A stretch of 35,849 bases of DNA from Deltaproteobacteria bacterium. GTDB lineage: Bacteria; Myxococcota_A; UBA9160; UBA6930. A program made the position numbers and the translations under genes. The stretch lies in the NCBI GenBank assembly GCA_029261775.1, contig JAJDAR010000073.1, forward strand, positions 1 to 35,849. The letters run 5' to 3'. Shown here piece by piece: positions 24,468 to 30,893 of the stretch (position 1 is its first letter; each line of letters begins with the position of its first letter). The notes beneath the pieces were generated by a model. It saw only the letters and a program-made list of their open reading frames with translations. It did no database searches and was not told the origin of the DNA.

Positions 24468-25570
24468 GCGGCTCGGGGGCCGGAGCCGGCGACGATCGAC
24501 GGGGCCAGCCGCCGTTCCCGCCCCAGCGCCGCCCGGACCGCCGCCGCCGCCTCTTCGAGCAGGAGTTCCGTCTCCTCCCAGCCGAGACAGGCGTCGGTGA
24601 TCGAGAGGCCGGGCTCGCGCGGGGAGGCGTGCCAGTCCTGACGACCCTCGCGGAGGTTGCTCTCGATCATCAATCCCATCAGGCCCGGCTGCCCAGCGCG
24701 CACCTGCTCCAGCACGGCTCGACAGACCCCGGTCTGGCGACGCGGGTCCTTGCCCGAGTTGTCGTGGGAGCAGTCCACCATCACGCCGCGCGCCAGGCCC
24801 TGGGACCGCAGCTGCAGGGCGGCCTCGGCCACGTGGTCAGCGCCGTAGTTCGGCCCCGAGCGACCGCCGCGCAGCACGATGTGCCGGTCCGGGTTGCCCC
24901 TCGTCTCGACGACGGCGATGGCTCCGTCGGCATCCACGCCCAGGAAGTGGTGGGCGTGGGCCGCCGAGACCATCGCGTCGAGCGCCACCTGGAGACCGCC
25001 CTCGGTCCCGTTCTTGAAGCCGACGGGCATCGACAGGCCGCTGGCCATCTCGCGATGGGTCTGGCTCTCGGTCGTGCGCGCGCCGATCGCCACCCAGGCG
25101 AGCAGGTCGGCGAGGTACTGCGGGATGACCGGGTCGAGCACCTCGCTGGCGCAGGGCAGGCCGATCTCGCCGATCTCGAGCAGCAGCTTCCGGGCGCGGC
25201 GCAGGCCCGTCTCCAGATCGCCGCTGCCGTCGAGATGGGGGTCGTTGATCAGGCCCTTCCAGCCGACGGTCGTGCGGGGCTTCTCGAAGTAGGTCCGCAT
25301 CACGACGAGCAGCTCGGGGAGACGTCCGGCCAGCTTCGCGAGACGCTCCGCGTAGGCGAGGCTGCCGTCACGATCGTGGAGCGAGCAGGGCCCCACTACG
25401 AGCACGAGCCGCTCGGGATCGCGGCCGTGCAGCACGTGGCGAAGCTGCTCGCGGGCTTCGAGCACGCGGGCCCCCACTTCGGGAGGCACCGGGAACGCCT
25501 CCCGCAACGCTCCGGGCGAGGTCAAGCGCGAGAGGCTCGCGAGATTCCGGTCGTGGAGGGGCTCGGGCAT
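24464..25570 (-). CDS. aroF: 3-deoxy-7-phosphoheptulonate (DAHP) synthase, class I, AroF-like
   Basis: 368 residues, normal for AroF/G/H. It condenses phosphoenolpyruvate and erythrose 4-phosphate, the first step of aromatic amino-acid synthesis. The metal-binding Cys lies in G-P-C-S-L-H-D (60-66). R-T-Y-F-E-K-P-R-T (92-100), G-A-R-T-T-E-S-Q (about 163-170), K-N-G (186-188) and D-C-S-H-D-N-S-G-K-D (266-275) complete the active site. Segments such as E-V-L-D-P and T-H-R-E-M-A-S-G-L-S-M-P are closer, from memory, to the tyrosine-sensitive AroF than to AroG or AroH; the effector is not proven. The ATG follows AGGAGA. The gene is preceded by a leader peptide and terminator consistent with transcription attenuation. 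Confidence 0.92.
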   Translation of the reverse strand: MPEPLHDRNLASLSRLTSPGALREAFPVPPEVGARVLEAREQLRHVLHGRDPERLVLVVGPCSLHDRDGSLAYAERLAKLAGRLPELLVVMRTYFEKPRTTVGWKGLINDPHLDGSGDLETGLRRARKLLLEIGEIGLPCASEVLDPVIPQYLADLLAWVAIGARTTESQTHREMASGLSMPVGFKNGTEGGLQVALDAMVSAAHAHHFLGVDADGAIAVVETRGNPDRHIVLRGGRSGPNYGADHVAEAALQLRSQGLARGVMVDCSHDNSGKDPRRQTGVCRAVLEQVRAGQPGLMGLMIESNLREGRQDWHASPREPGLSITDACLGWEETELLLEEAAAAVRAALGRERRLAPSIVAGSGPRAA

Positions 25571-25610
25571 GGGGTCTCCTGGGCCCGGACGCAGCCGGGC
25601 GATCGGCCAA

Positions 25611-25643
25611 AGAAAAAGCCCCGAGAGGTGAAGCTCTCGGGGC
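25611..25643 (-). terminator. intrinsic terminator (attenuator) before the DAHP synthase gene
   Basis: A perfect 10-bp stem (GCCCCGAGAG with CTCTCGGGGC, 25618-25627 and 25634-25643), a 6-base loop and a following TTTTTCT on the minus strand make this the only textbook terminator in the window. It lies 25 bases after the leader-peptide stop and 40 bases before the DAHP synthase ATG, so it must be read through for expression. Confidence 0.9.
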
Positions 25644-25668
25644 CGCGAAGTGGGGACTGTCGATGGAC

Positions 25669-25761
25669 TCAGTCGCCGAACTCCTCCACCCCGGAGGCAA
25701 AGAAGCTGCCCCAGGTAAACCAGCGATAGGCGCGCGTGGCGGAGTGATGGCTCATCGACAT
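25669..25761 (-). CDS. aromatic-rich leader peptide of the DAHP synthase attenuator
   Basis: 30 residues from the ATG at 25761 (an ATG at 25755 would give 28). It contains Y12, W14, F15, W17, F20, F21 and F28, seven aromatics in 30, with the segment Y-R-W-F-T-W-G-S-F-F in the middle. This is the usual design of a ribosome-sensing leader: codons of the pathway's products, a stop, then a terminator before the biosynthetic gene. The triplets CGGGG-T just after the F-F codons can pair with the 5' arm of the terminator, so a ribosome stalled at the Trp codons could favour an antiterminator. That pairing is short (5-6 bp) and tentative. A promoter directly upstream fits. Confidence 0.75.
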   Translation of the reverse strand: MSMSHHSATRAYRWFTWGSFFASGVEEFGD

Positions 25762-25770
25762 CGTCTGGCC

Positions 25771-25799
25771 TGTGTACCGCACGGTCCCGAGCCCTGCAA
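25771..25799 (-). promoter_or_regulatory. promoter of the DAHP synthase leader
   Basis: On the minus strand TTGCAG (25799-25794), a 17-base spacer and TACACA (25776-25771) resemble a sigma-70 promoter. The -10 ends 9 bases before the leader-peptide ATG, so the transcript would be nearly leaderless. Confidence 0.45.
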
Positions 25800-25817
25800 A
25801 TCCGGCGCGCCGACGCC

Positions 25818-25890
25818 CAGCTGGCGCGACCCTCATGCGAGCACCGCCAGCTGCCGCGACCCTCATGCGAGCACGGCCAGCTGCCGCGAC
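25818..25890. repeat. tandem repeat, 30-bp period, about 2.4 copies
   Basis: Units 25818-25847 and 25848-25877 differ at two positions; a 13-base partial third copy ends at 25890. The array spans the stop codon and last codons of the thioesterase gene. Confidence 0.9.
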
Positions 25891-26675
25891 TGGGCGAGCA
25901 GGACACCGTCCCGGGACCAGATCTCGCCGTCCTCCTCGAGGAAGCCCTCGCGGGCCTCGCGGGTCCGGAAGATCGCCAGCACGAAGTCGTCGGCGTTCGC
26001 TGGCGGCAGGCTGGCCCGGACGTGCACGGTGAGGTCGACGGTCGGAACGCCCATCGAAGTCTCGAGGTCCCGGGTCGCGAACACGGCCGGTGCCCAGGCG
26101 TCCGCGTAGGCCGCCATCAGCGCGTCGTCGAGAGGGCGAGGCTCCACGAGGCGGATCCAGCCGCCGCTCAACGCCTCGCGCCCCCGAACCTCGCTCCAGG
26201 GTCCGCTGCCGATCGCCGGGCGCTCGTCGTACAGGGCGTGGATCGGAACGGCCGACTTCGCCTTGCGCGGCTCCAGCTCTTCGGGGGGGAGCACCTCGGG
26301 CATGGTTGCATGGTGTAGCTCACCGGCCTGCCGGGGTTTCGAGAACGCAGCGATCGCCAGCGCCTGCGGGCGACCCGCCTGGATCATCCGGGCGGTGACG
26401 CTGGTCAGGGAGCGGCCCACCCGCTCGACCGTGGTGTGGATCTCGGCCGGACCCACCGACGGCGGGCGCAGGAAGTGCACGGTCAGCGAGCGGAGGCCCC
26501 GGCTCGGGTCCGCGACCGCCGCCTCGAGCGCGCGCACCAGGACGGCCGCCAGATAGCCACCGTTGGGGCCCCGCACGATCCACCAGGCCGGGTCGAGCCG
26601 GGCCTGGTAGCGGCCCGGGCCGAGCGCCTCCACCGCCGTGTCGCGGTCGAATCGGGTCGGGACGGAAGGGCTCAT
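25863..26675 (-). CDS. TesB-like acyl-CoA thioesterase family protein
   Basis: 270 residues from the ATG at 26675. A double-hotdog layout is visible: N-terminal hotdog with W-W-I-V-R-G-P-N-G-G-Y-L-A-A, S-L-T-V-H-F-L-R-P and V-E-R-V-G-R-S-L-T; C-terminal hotdog with D-L-T-V-H-V-R-A-S-L and D-G-E-I-W-S-R-D-G-V-L-L-A-Q-S-R-Q, the last being a strong family signature. It presumably hydrolyses acyl-CoA; the chain length is unknown. The sequence is quite unlike the TesB at 6961-7848. The start lies 9 bases after a TACCCT box. Its 3' end is part of a 30-bp tandem repeat, which left an echo of the last codons downstream of the stop. Confidence 0.85.
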   Translation of the reverse strand: MSPSVPTRFDRDTAVEALGPGRYQARLDPAWWIVRGPNGGYLAAVLVRALEAAVADPSRGLRSLTVHFLRPPSVGPAEIHTTVERVGRSLTSVTARMIQAGRPQALAIAAFSKPRQAGELHHATMPEVLPPEELEPRKAKSAVPIHALYDERPAIGSGPWSEVRGREALSGGWIRLVEPRPLDDALMAAYADAWAPAVFATRDLETSMGVPTVDLTVHVRASLPPANADDFVLAIFRTREAREGFLEEDGEIWSRDGVLLAQSRQLAVLA

Positions 26676-26684
26676 CGCGGGCCC

Positions 26685-26690
26685 AGGGTA
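26685..26690 (-). promoter_or_regulatory. -10 element of the thioesterase gene, leaderless type
   Basis: TACCCT on the minus strand lies 9 bases before the ATG at 26675. CTGGAA sits 17 bases further upstream as a weak -35. Confidence 0.4.
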
Positions 26691-26741
26691 GTGGAAAAGA
26701 TCAGGAATTCCAGGCATCTACAAGGACTCGTTCGTCCGAAT

Positions 26742-26766
26742 GAAAACGACATTGATTTTCGTTTTC
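26742..26766. promoter_or_regulatory. AT-rich palindromic operator upstream of bfd (Fur/Irr-like site)
   Basis: GAAAACGA (26742-26749) and TCGTTTTC (26759-26766) are a perfect 8-bp inverted repeat with a 9-base AT-rich centre. It stands out in a GC-rich background. It overlaps a possible promoter (TTGATT at 26752, GATCCT at 26774) for bfd. An iron-responsive regulator is the natural reader, but the site is not a close match to the Fur consensus. Confidence 0.5.
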
Positions 26767-26785
26767 GTTATGCGATCCTGATCAG

Positions 26786-26992
26786 GTGCTCGTCTGTCAC
26801 TGCCACGGCCTATCCGATCGGGAGATCCGCCGCACCGTCCGGGACGGCGCGGACTCCTGCGGGCAGGTCACCCGCCAGTGCGGGGCGGGCGGGGGATGCG
26901 GCGGCTGCCAGCCGCTGATCCACGAGATCGTCGAGCAGGAGCGCGAGGCCGCCTCCCGGACGCTGGGTCTCGACCGCGCCGCCGCTCGCTAG
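26786..26992 (+). CDS. bfd: bacterioferritin-associated ferredoxin
   Basis: 68 residues, the usual Bfd size. The 2Fe-2S cysteines are in V-C-H-C-H-G (C4, C6) and the C-x-x-C of G-G-C-G-G-C (about 38-41). Bfd docks on bacterioferritin and passes electrons inward to release stored iron. L-S-D-R-E-I-R-R-T-V after the first cysteines and the glycine-rich loop are typical. The GTG start at 26786 immediately precedes the conserved L-V-C-H-C-H. The palindromic operator upstream and bfr 100 bases downstream support an iron-controlled unit. The C-terminal 15 residues are poorly conserved in the family. Confidence 0.9.
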   Translation: MLVCHCHGLSDREIRRTVRDGADSCGQVTRQCGAGGGCGGCQPLIHEIVEQEREAASRTLGLDRAAAR

Positions 26993-27094
26993 CGCCGCGG
27001 CGTCGGCCTTTCCGGTCTCGCCCCGGCTGCACGAGCGTGGGATCCTCTGCTCCGACGGGACCACGCATCGGATCCACGGATCCTGGAGGAAGGC

Positions 27095-27568
27095 ATGCCG
27101 CAAGGTGACGCTGGCGTGATCGAAGCGCTGAACGAGATCCTCACCGCGGAGCTGACCGCGATCAACCAGTACTTCGTGCACGCCAAGATGCTCGAGAACT
27201 GGGGCTACAAGCGACTGGCCAAGGTCAAGTGGGACGAGTCCGTCGACGAGATGAAGGACGCGGACCGCTTGATCGAGAGGATCCTGTACCTCGAGGGCAC
27301 GCCGAACATGCAACGCCTTTCTCCCGTGCGCGTGGGCGAGGACCCGATCGAGCAGCACCGCCTCGATCTCGAGATGGAGTTGGCCGCCGTGAAGCGATAC
27401 AACGACGCCATCGCGCTGGCCCGCGAGAAGGCCGACAACGGCACGCGCGAGCTTCTCGAGCGTCACTTGAAGAGCGAGGAGGAGAGCGTCGACTGGCTGG
27501 AGTCGCAGCTGCACCTCGCCGGGCAGCTCGGCACCGAGGCCTATCTGGCCGAGCAGCTGCACGAGTAG
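27095..27568 (+). CDS. bfr: bacterioferritin, heme-type subunit with altered ferroxidase site
   Basis: 157 residues, the standard length, with GGAGGA 7 bases before the ATG. The four-helix core is clear (L-N-E-I-L-T-A-E-L-T-A-I-N-Q-Y-F at 12-27). The heme-binding methionine is kept (M53, equal to E. coli Met52). Of the six ferroxidase ligands of E. coli Bfr, Glu18, Glu51, Glu94 and Glu127 have counterparts here (E19, E52, E95, E128), but His54 is D55 and His130 is S131. Some bacteria mix a catalytic subunit with a heme-only subunit; this looks like the latter, and the partner is not in the window. It follows bfd in the same direction. Confidence 0.9.
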   Translation: MPQGDAGVIEALNEILTAELTAINQYFVHAKMLENWGYKRLAKVKWDESVDEMKDADRLIERILYLEGTPNMQRLSPVRVGEDPIEQHRLDLEMELAAVKRYNDAIALAREKADNGTRELLERHLKSEEESVDWLESQLHLAGQLGTEAYLAEQLHE

Positions 27569-27580
27569 GACGCCGCGTCC

Positions 27581-27690
27581 GCGGGCTCACCCCGCGAGAC
27601 CCTTCCGTGAGCCGGGCTCGCCCCGCGAGATCCTTCCGTCAGCGCGGCTCGTCCCGCGAGATCCTTCCGTCAGCGCGGCTCGCCCCGCGC
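27581..27690. repeat. tandem repeat, 30-31-bp period, about 3.6 copies
   Basis: Units at 27581-27610, 27611-27641 and 27642-27672, plus a partial fourth to about 27690, share a core of GGCTC-CCCGCGAGA-CCTTCCGT. The array begins 12 bases after the bfr stop and runs over the stop codon of the convergent methyltransferase gene. There are no spacers, so it is not CRISPR. Confidence 0.9.
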
Positions 27691-28440
27691 GAGCTGTCGC
27701 AGGCGTTCGCCGGCCACCATCGCCATCGCGGCCTGCAGGTTGTACGAGGGGATGAAGCCGTGCATGGGCAGGCGCAGCACCTCGTCGCAGGCGTCGAGCA
27801 CCGCGCTGGGGATGCCGTGCCGCTCGCCGCCCAGCACGAAGAGGGCGGGCCCCGTCAGGTCGAGGTCCCACGGCGCCAGCGTCCCCACGTCCTCGATCGC
27901 GAGCACACGGCGCCCGGCCGCCCGCGCGTCCGCGAGGGTGGACGCGGCCGGCTCCCAGAAGACGGGCATGAAGCGGTCCGCGCGCATCGAGGCGCGGAGC
28001 GCTTCCCGACGTCCCTCGTGGAGGAAGCTGCCGTCGATGAAGACCCCTGCCGCGCCCGACACCTCCGCCGCGCGGATCGCAAAGCCGGTGTTGCCGGGAT
28101 AGGCGAGGCCGACCAGCGACCACACGCAGCCGCCGGCGCCCAGCACGTCGGCCCGGGAGTCTCCGGGGTCCGGGCCGACCAGCGCGAGGACGTCGGGAGG
28201 GGGATCGAGCTTGCCGAGCCGCCAGAGCGAGTTGGCGCTCGTCGTGCGGACCTCGATGCCTGCGGCCCTCGCGCGCACGATCACGGCGCGCGCCGCAGGA
28301 TCGGCGGGAGCCTCCGCCGTGAGGAGCAGGCGCACGGGCCGGCCCGCGTCGAGCGCGGCCTCGATCTCCGCTGCGCCCGCCAGCTGCACACGGTTCCGAT
28401 CGGGGTCGGCCGCGGCCTCGTTCAGCGGGTCGTCGTGCAC
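27670..28440 (-). CDS. SpoU/TrmH-family RNA 2'-O-methyltransferase
   Basis: 256 residues from a GTG 7 bases after the upstream methyltransferase stop. The N-terminal about 1-95 resembles the L30e-like substrate-binding domain of RlmB/TrmH-type enzymes. The SPOUT domain has motif 1 G-N-T-G-F-A-I-R-A-A-E (116-126), motif 2 V-L-G-G-E-R-H-G (202-209) and motif 3 L-P-M-H-G-F-I-P-S-Y-N-L-Q-A-A (224-238), which form the knotted SAM site. It methylates the 2'-OH of an rRNA or tRNA nucleotide; which one cannot be read from sequence. Coupling to a Trm9-like gene and the neighbouring elp3 suggest a tRNA anticodon target, as inference. Motif 3 has Y-N-L where many relatives have L-N-V. Confidence 0.82.
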   Translation of the reverse strand: MHDDPLNEAAADPDRNRVQLAGAAEIEAALDAGRPVRLLLTAEAPADPAARAVIVRARAAGIEVRTTSANSLWRLGKLDPPPDVLALVGPDPGDSRADVLGAGGCVWSLVGLAYPGNTGFAIRAAEVSGAAGVFIDGSFLHEGRREALRASMRADRFMPVFWEPAASTLADARAAGRRVLAIEDVGTLAPWDLDLTGPALFVLGGERHGIPSAVLDACDEVLRLPMHGFIPSYNLQAAMAMVAGERLRQLARGEPR

Positions 28441-28447
28441 GGGGCCT

Positions 28448-29164
28448 TCACTGCGCGGGCGTCCACAGGAAGTAGGCGTTGGCCCGCCCCTCGGGCCCGT
28501 CGTCGAGGTATCGAAGGCGGAGCGGCAGCCCCGGCGCCTCCTCCATCCGGTCGAGCTCCGCGTCGTCCGGGAAGTGGCCGTAGCGGAGGCGACCCTTGCC
28601 TTCACCGAAGCTCGTCAGCCGGTCGCCGTCCTCGGTGTCGGCCCCGTCGATCCCGACCTCCTCGAAGGGAACGCGGCGTTTCTCCTCGTCCCCGATGCGT
28701 CGCCAGAAGGCCAGGGCCAGGGTGCCGCCCGGAGCGACTCGCCCCGCGAGCGTGCGGAGCAGGGCCAACCGGCGATCCTCCCCCGGGACGTGATGCAGGA
28801 CGGCGATCAGCGTCACCAGGTCGAAGGGCCCCGGCGGCAGCGCGTCCGGCGTCTCTTGCACGTCGAGCCGGACGAGCCGGCGCACGCGCGGTCCGTCGGC
28901 GCGCGACGTCGCGAGCGCCAGCAACTCGGGCGACGCATCGACACCCGTGTACTCCGCGTCGGGCTGCTGCTCGGCCAGCAGCGCCGCGAAGCGCCCGTGG
29001 CCGCAGCCGACGTCCAGGACCTGGCGGGGAGGGCGGGGCAGCTCGCGGAGCAGGCGCTGCATGCCCGGCCACGGCCGGGTGCGCTTCGCCGCGAACAGCT
29101 CCGCGTGGGTCCGGTAGAATCGGTCATTGATGGCGCGCAGCGCGCGCACGGTCTCGGGGGCCAT
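28448..29164 (-). CDS. Trm9/ALKBH8-like SAM methyltransferase
   Basis: 238 residues. Motif I V-L-D-V-G-C-G-H-G-R-F (49-59), the acidic G-V-D-A-S (74-78) and L-I-A-V-L-H-H-V (119-126) show a class I methyltransferase. The N-terminal R-F-Y-x-x-x-A-x-x-F-x-x-x-R-x-x-P-W-P segment (15-33), the H-H after motif IV and the late R-Y-G-H-F-x-x-x-x-E-L (194-204) match, from memory, yeast Trm9 and human ALKBH8. Those enzymes methylate cm5U at the tRNA wobble position to mcm5U. The ATG at 29164 lies in CCATGG, where the divergent elp3 frame has an ATG too. The 2'-O-methyltransferase gene follows with a 7-base gap. Other small-molecule methyltransferases share the core, so the tRNA role rests on the N- and C-terminal similarity and the elp3 context. 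Confidence 0.7.
   Translation of the reverse strand: MAPETVRALRAINDRFYRTHAELFAAKRTRPWPGMQRLLRELPRPPRQVLDVGCGHGRFAALLAEQQPDAEYTGVDASPELLALATSRADGPRVRRLVRLDVQETPDALPPGPFDLVTLIAVLHHVPGEDRRLALLRTLAGRVAPGGTLALAFWRRIGDEEKRRVPFEEVGIDGADTEDGDRLTSFGEGKGRLRYGHFPDDAELDRMEEAPGLPLRLRYLDDGPEGRANAYFLWTPAQ
29115..29120 (+). promoter_or_regulatory. -10 element of elp3, leaderless type
   Basis: TAGAAT lies 9 bases before the ATG at 29130 and inside the coding region of the divergent methyltransferase gene. No good -35 is visible. Confidence 0.4.
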
Positions 29165-30848
29165 GGAGCGAGCCAGTCTATCGGCAGGGGTGAGCAGCGG
29201 CGACCAGGAACCGGTCCCCGTGGCGGACACCCTCGTCGCGATCCTCGGCGAGCTCGTCGGCGCGTCCGGGCGGGGTCCGATCGAAGCCGATCGGCTCGAC
29301 ACCGTGTTGCGTCGCCACCCCAAGGACGGGCGAGGCTTCCACTCGAAGAAGGAGATCCTCCGCGCGTTCCGCGAGACGTCGTCCCTGTGGCCGATCGATG
29401 AAGACACCTTCGCCGAGCGCCTGCGCACCTGCCCGACCCGGTCGCAGTCGGGGATCCTCCCCGTCACGGTCCTGACGAAGCCGTTTCCGTGCCCGGGTCG
29501 CTGCGTCTTCTGCCCGGACGACGTGCGCATGCCCAAGAGCTACCTGTCCGACGAGCCGGGCTGCCAGCGCGCGCTCGCCCACGACTTCGATCCCTACCGC
29601 CAGACCTGGAGTCGGCTGGCCGCCTACCACGAGATGGGGCACCGCACCGACAAGGTCGAGCTGATCGTGCTGGGCGGCACCTGGTCCTCCTATCCACAGC
29701 GCTACCAACGCTGGTTCGTCGCCCGCTGTTTCGAGGCCTTGAACGACTTCGGCGACGCTCGGGATCTCCGGGGGCCCGCTCGCGAGGCCGCGCCGGAAGA
29801 CGCGCCCTGGGATCGCGTCGCCGCGGCGCATCGGGCGAACGAGAGTGCGGGGACCCGCTGTGTGGGGCTCTCGCTCGAGACCCGGCCCGACCACGTGTCC
29901 GCGGCCGAGGTGCTGCGGCTTCGCAGGCTCGGCGTGACGAAGGTCCAGCTCGGCCTGCAGAGTCTCTCCGACGAGGTGCTCGCCGCCAACCGCCGCGGCC
30001 ACGACGTGGCCTGCTCACGGCGCGCGATGACCCGGCTGCGACGCGCCGGCTTCAAGCTCCACGTGCACTGGATGCCGAACCTGGTGGGGGCCGATCCCGA
30101 GAGCGACCGCCGCGACTTCGCGAGGCTCTTCGAGGACCCCGCCCTGTGCCCCGACGAGCTCAAGATCTACCCATGCAGCCTGCTCGAGACGGCGGAGCTG
30201 ATGCAGGTGCACGCCCGCGGCGAGTGGGCGCCCTACGGGCACGAGGAGCTGGTGGCCCTGCTGGTCGATTGCCTGCCCCGCGTGCCCGCGTGGTGCCGGG
30301 TGACCCGCGTGATCCGGGACATCCCGTCGCCCGACATCGTCGTCGGCAACCGCCAGACGAACCTGCGCGAGGTCGTGGAGGCCCGGATCCGCGAGTCAGG
30401 CGGGAGACTCGAAGAGATCCGCAGCCGCGAAGTTCGCGGCGAGCGGATCCCGGCGGCGACGCTCGGGTTCTCCGAGCGCGTCTACCCGAGCCAGGTCGGC
30501 GAGGAGTGCTTCCTGGAGATGAGCACTCCGGACGGTCGGATCGCCGCGTTCCTTCGGCTCACGCTTCCGGAACCCGCCGCGACCGGTGATGCGCCGGAGG
30601 AGCTGGCGGGAGCGGCGCTGCTCCGCGAGGTGCACGTCTACGGTCCGGCCGCTTCACTGGGCGAGCGCTCGGACGGTACCGTGCAGCACGCCGGTCTGGG
30701 GGCCGAGCTCGTGCAGCGTGCGGCCCGCCGCAGCCGCGCAGCCGGCTTCGACTCCCTGGCGGTGATCTCCGCCGTCGGGACGCGCGGCTGGTACCGTCGG
30801 CTCGGGTTCCGGGACGGCGTCGACTACCAGCATCTGCCCTTGTCCTGA
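29130..30848 (+). CDS. elp3: Elp3-family radical SAM tRNA uridine(34) acetyl/carboxymethyl transferase
   Basis: 572 residues. The radical-SAM cluster motif C-P-G-R-C-V-F-C (about 121-128) follows T-K-P-F-P. The Elp3 hallmark P-K-S-Y-L-S-D-E-P-G, V-E-L-I-V-L-G-G-T-W and L-E-T-R-P-D-H motifs are present. The C-terminal GNAT domain (about 460-572) has Q-H-A-G-L-G-A-E-L (519-527) for acetyl-CoA and I-S-A-V-G-T-R-G-W-Y-R-R-L-G-F. Elp3 makes cm5U at wobble U34 from acetyl-CoA and SAM radical chemistry; single-subunit bacterial and archaeal Elp3 proteins can act alone. The ATG at 29130 follows a TAGAAT box by 9 bases; the ATG at 29163 would remove 11 residues and share CCATGG with the divergent methyltransferase start. 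It converges on clpB. Confidence 0.92.
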   Translation: MARSARTVSGAMERASLSAGVSSGDQEPVPVADTLVAILGELVGASGRGPIEADRLDTVLRRHPKDGRGFHSKKEILRAFRETSSLWPIDEDTFAERLRTCPTRSQSGILPVTVLTKPFPCPGRCVFCPDDVRMPKSYLSDEPGCQRALAHDFDPYRQTWSRLAAYHEMGHRTDKVELIVLGGTWSSYPQRYQRWFVARCFEALNDFGDARDLRGPAREAAPEDAPWDRVAAAHRANESAGTRCVGLSLETRPDHVSAAEVLRLRRLGVTKVQLGLQSLSDEVLAANRRGHDVACSRRAMTRLRRAGFKLHVHWMPNLVGADPESDRRDFARLFEDPALCPDELKIYPCSLLETAELMQVHARGEWAPYGHEELVALLVDCLPRVPAWCRVTRVIRDIPSPDIVVGNRQTNLREVVEARIRESGGRLEEIRSREVRGERIPAATLGFSERVYPSQVGEECFLEMSTPDGRIAAFLRLTLPEPAATGDAPEELAGAALLREVHVYGPAASLGERSDGTVQHAGLGAELVQRAARRSRAAGFDSLAVISAVGTRGWYRRLGFRDGVDYQHLPLS

Positions 30849-30893
30849 CGGACGCCTCGCACCGGGCCGCGGTCGGCCGCTCGGCGTCAGGAC
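30842..30893. terminator. hairpin containing both convergent stop codons (elp3/clpB)
   Basis: GTCCTGACG (30842-30850) and CGTCAGGAC (30885-30893) form a perfect 9-bp stem. The TGA of elp3 and the TGA of clpB each lie within an arm. The loop region holds a further GC-rich stem. There is no T tract. Confidence 0.5.

Noticed and set aside
25669-25866. A 65-codon small protein starting inside the thioesterase 3' repeat
   Set aside because: Its first half is translated tandem repeat; the promoter spacing and aromatic cluster support the shorter leader peptide from 25761.
27581-27690. Possible CRISPR array
   Set aside because: The units abut each other with no spacers and there are no cas genes; it is a simple tandem repeat.
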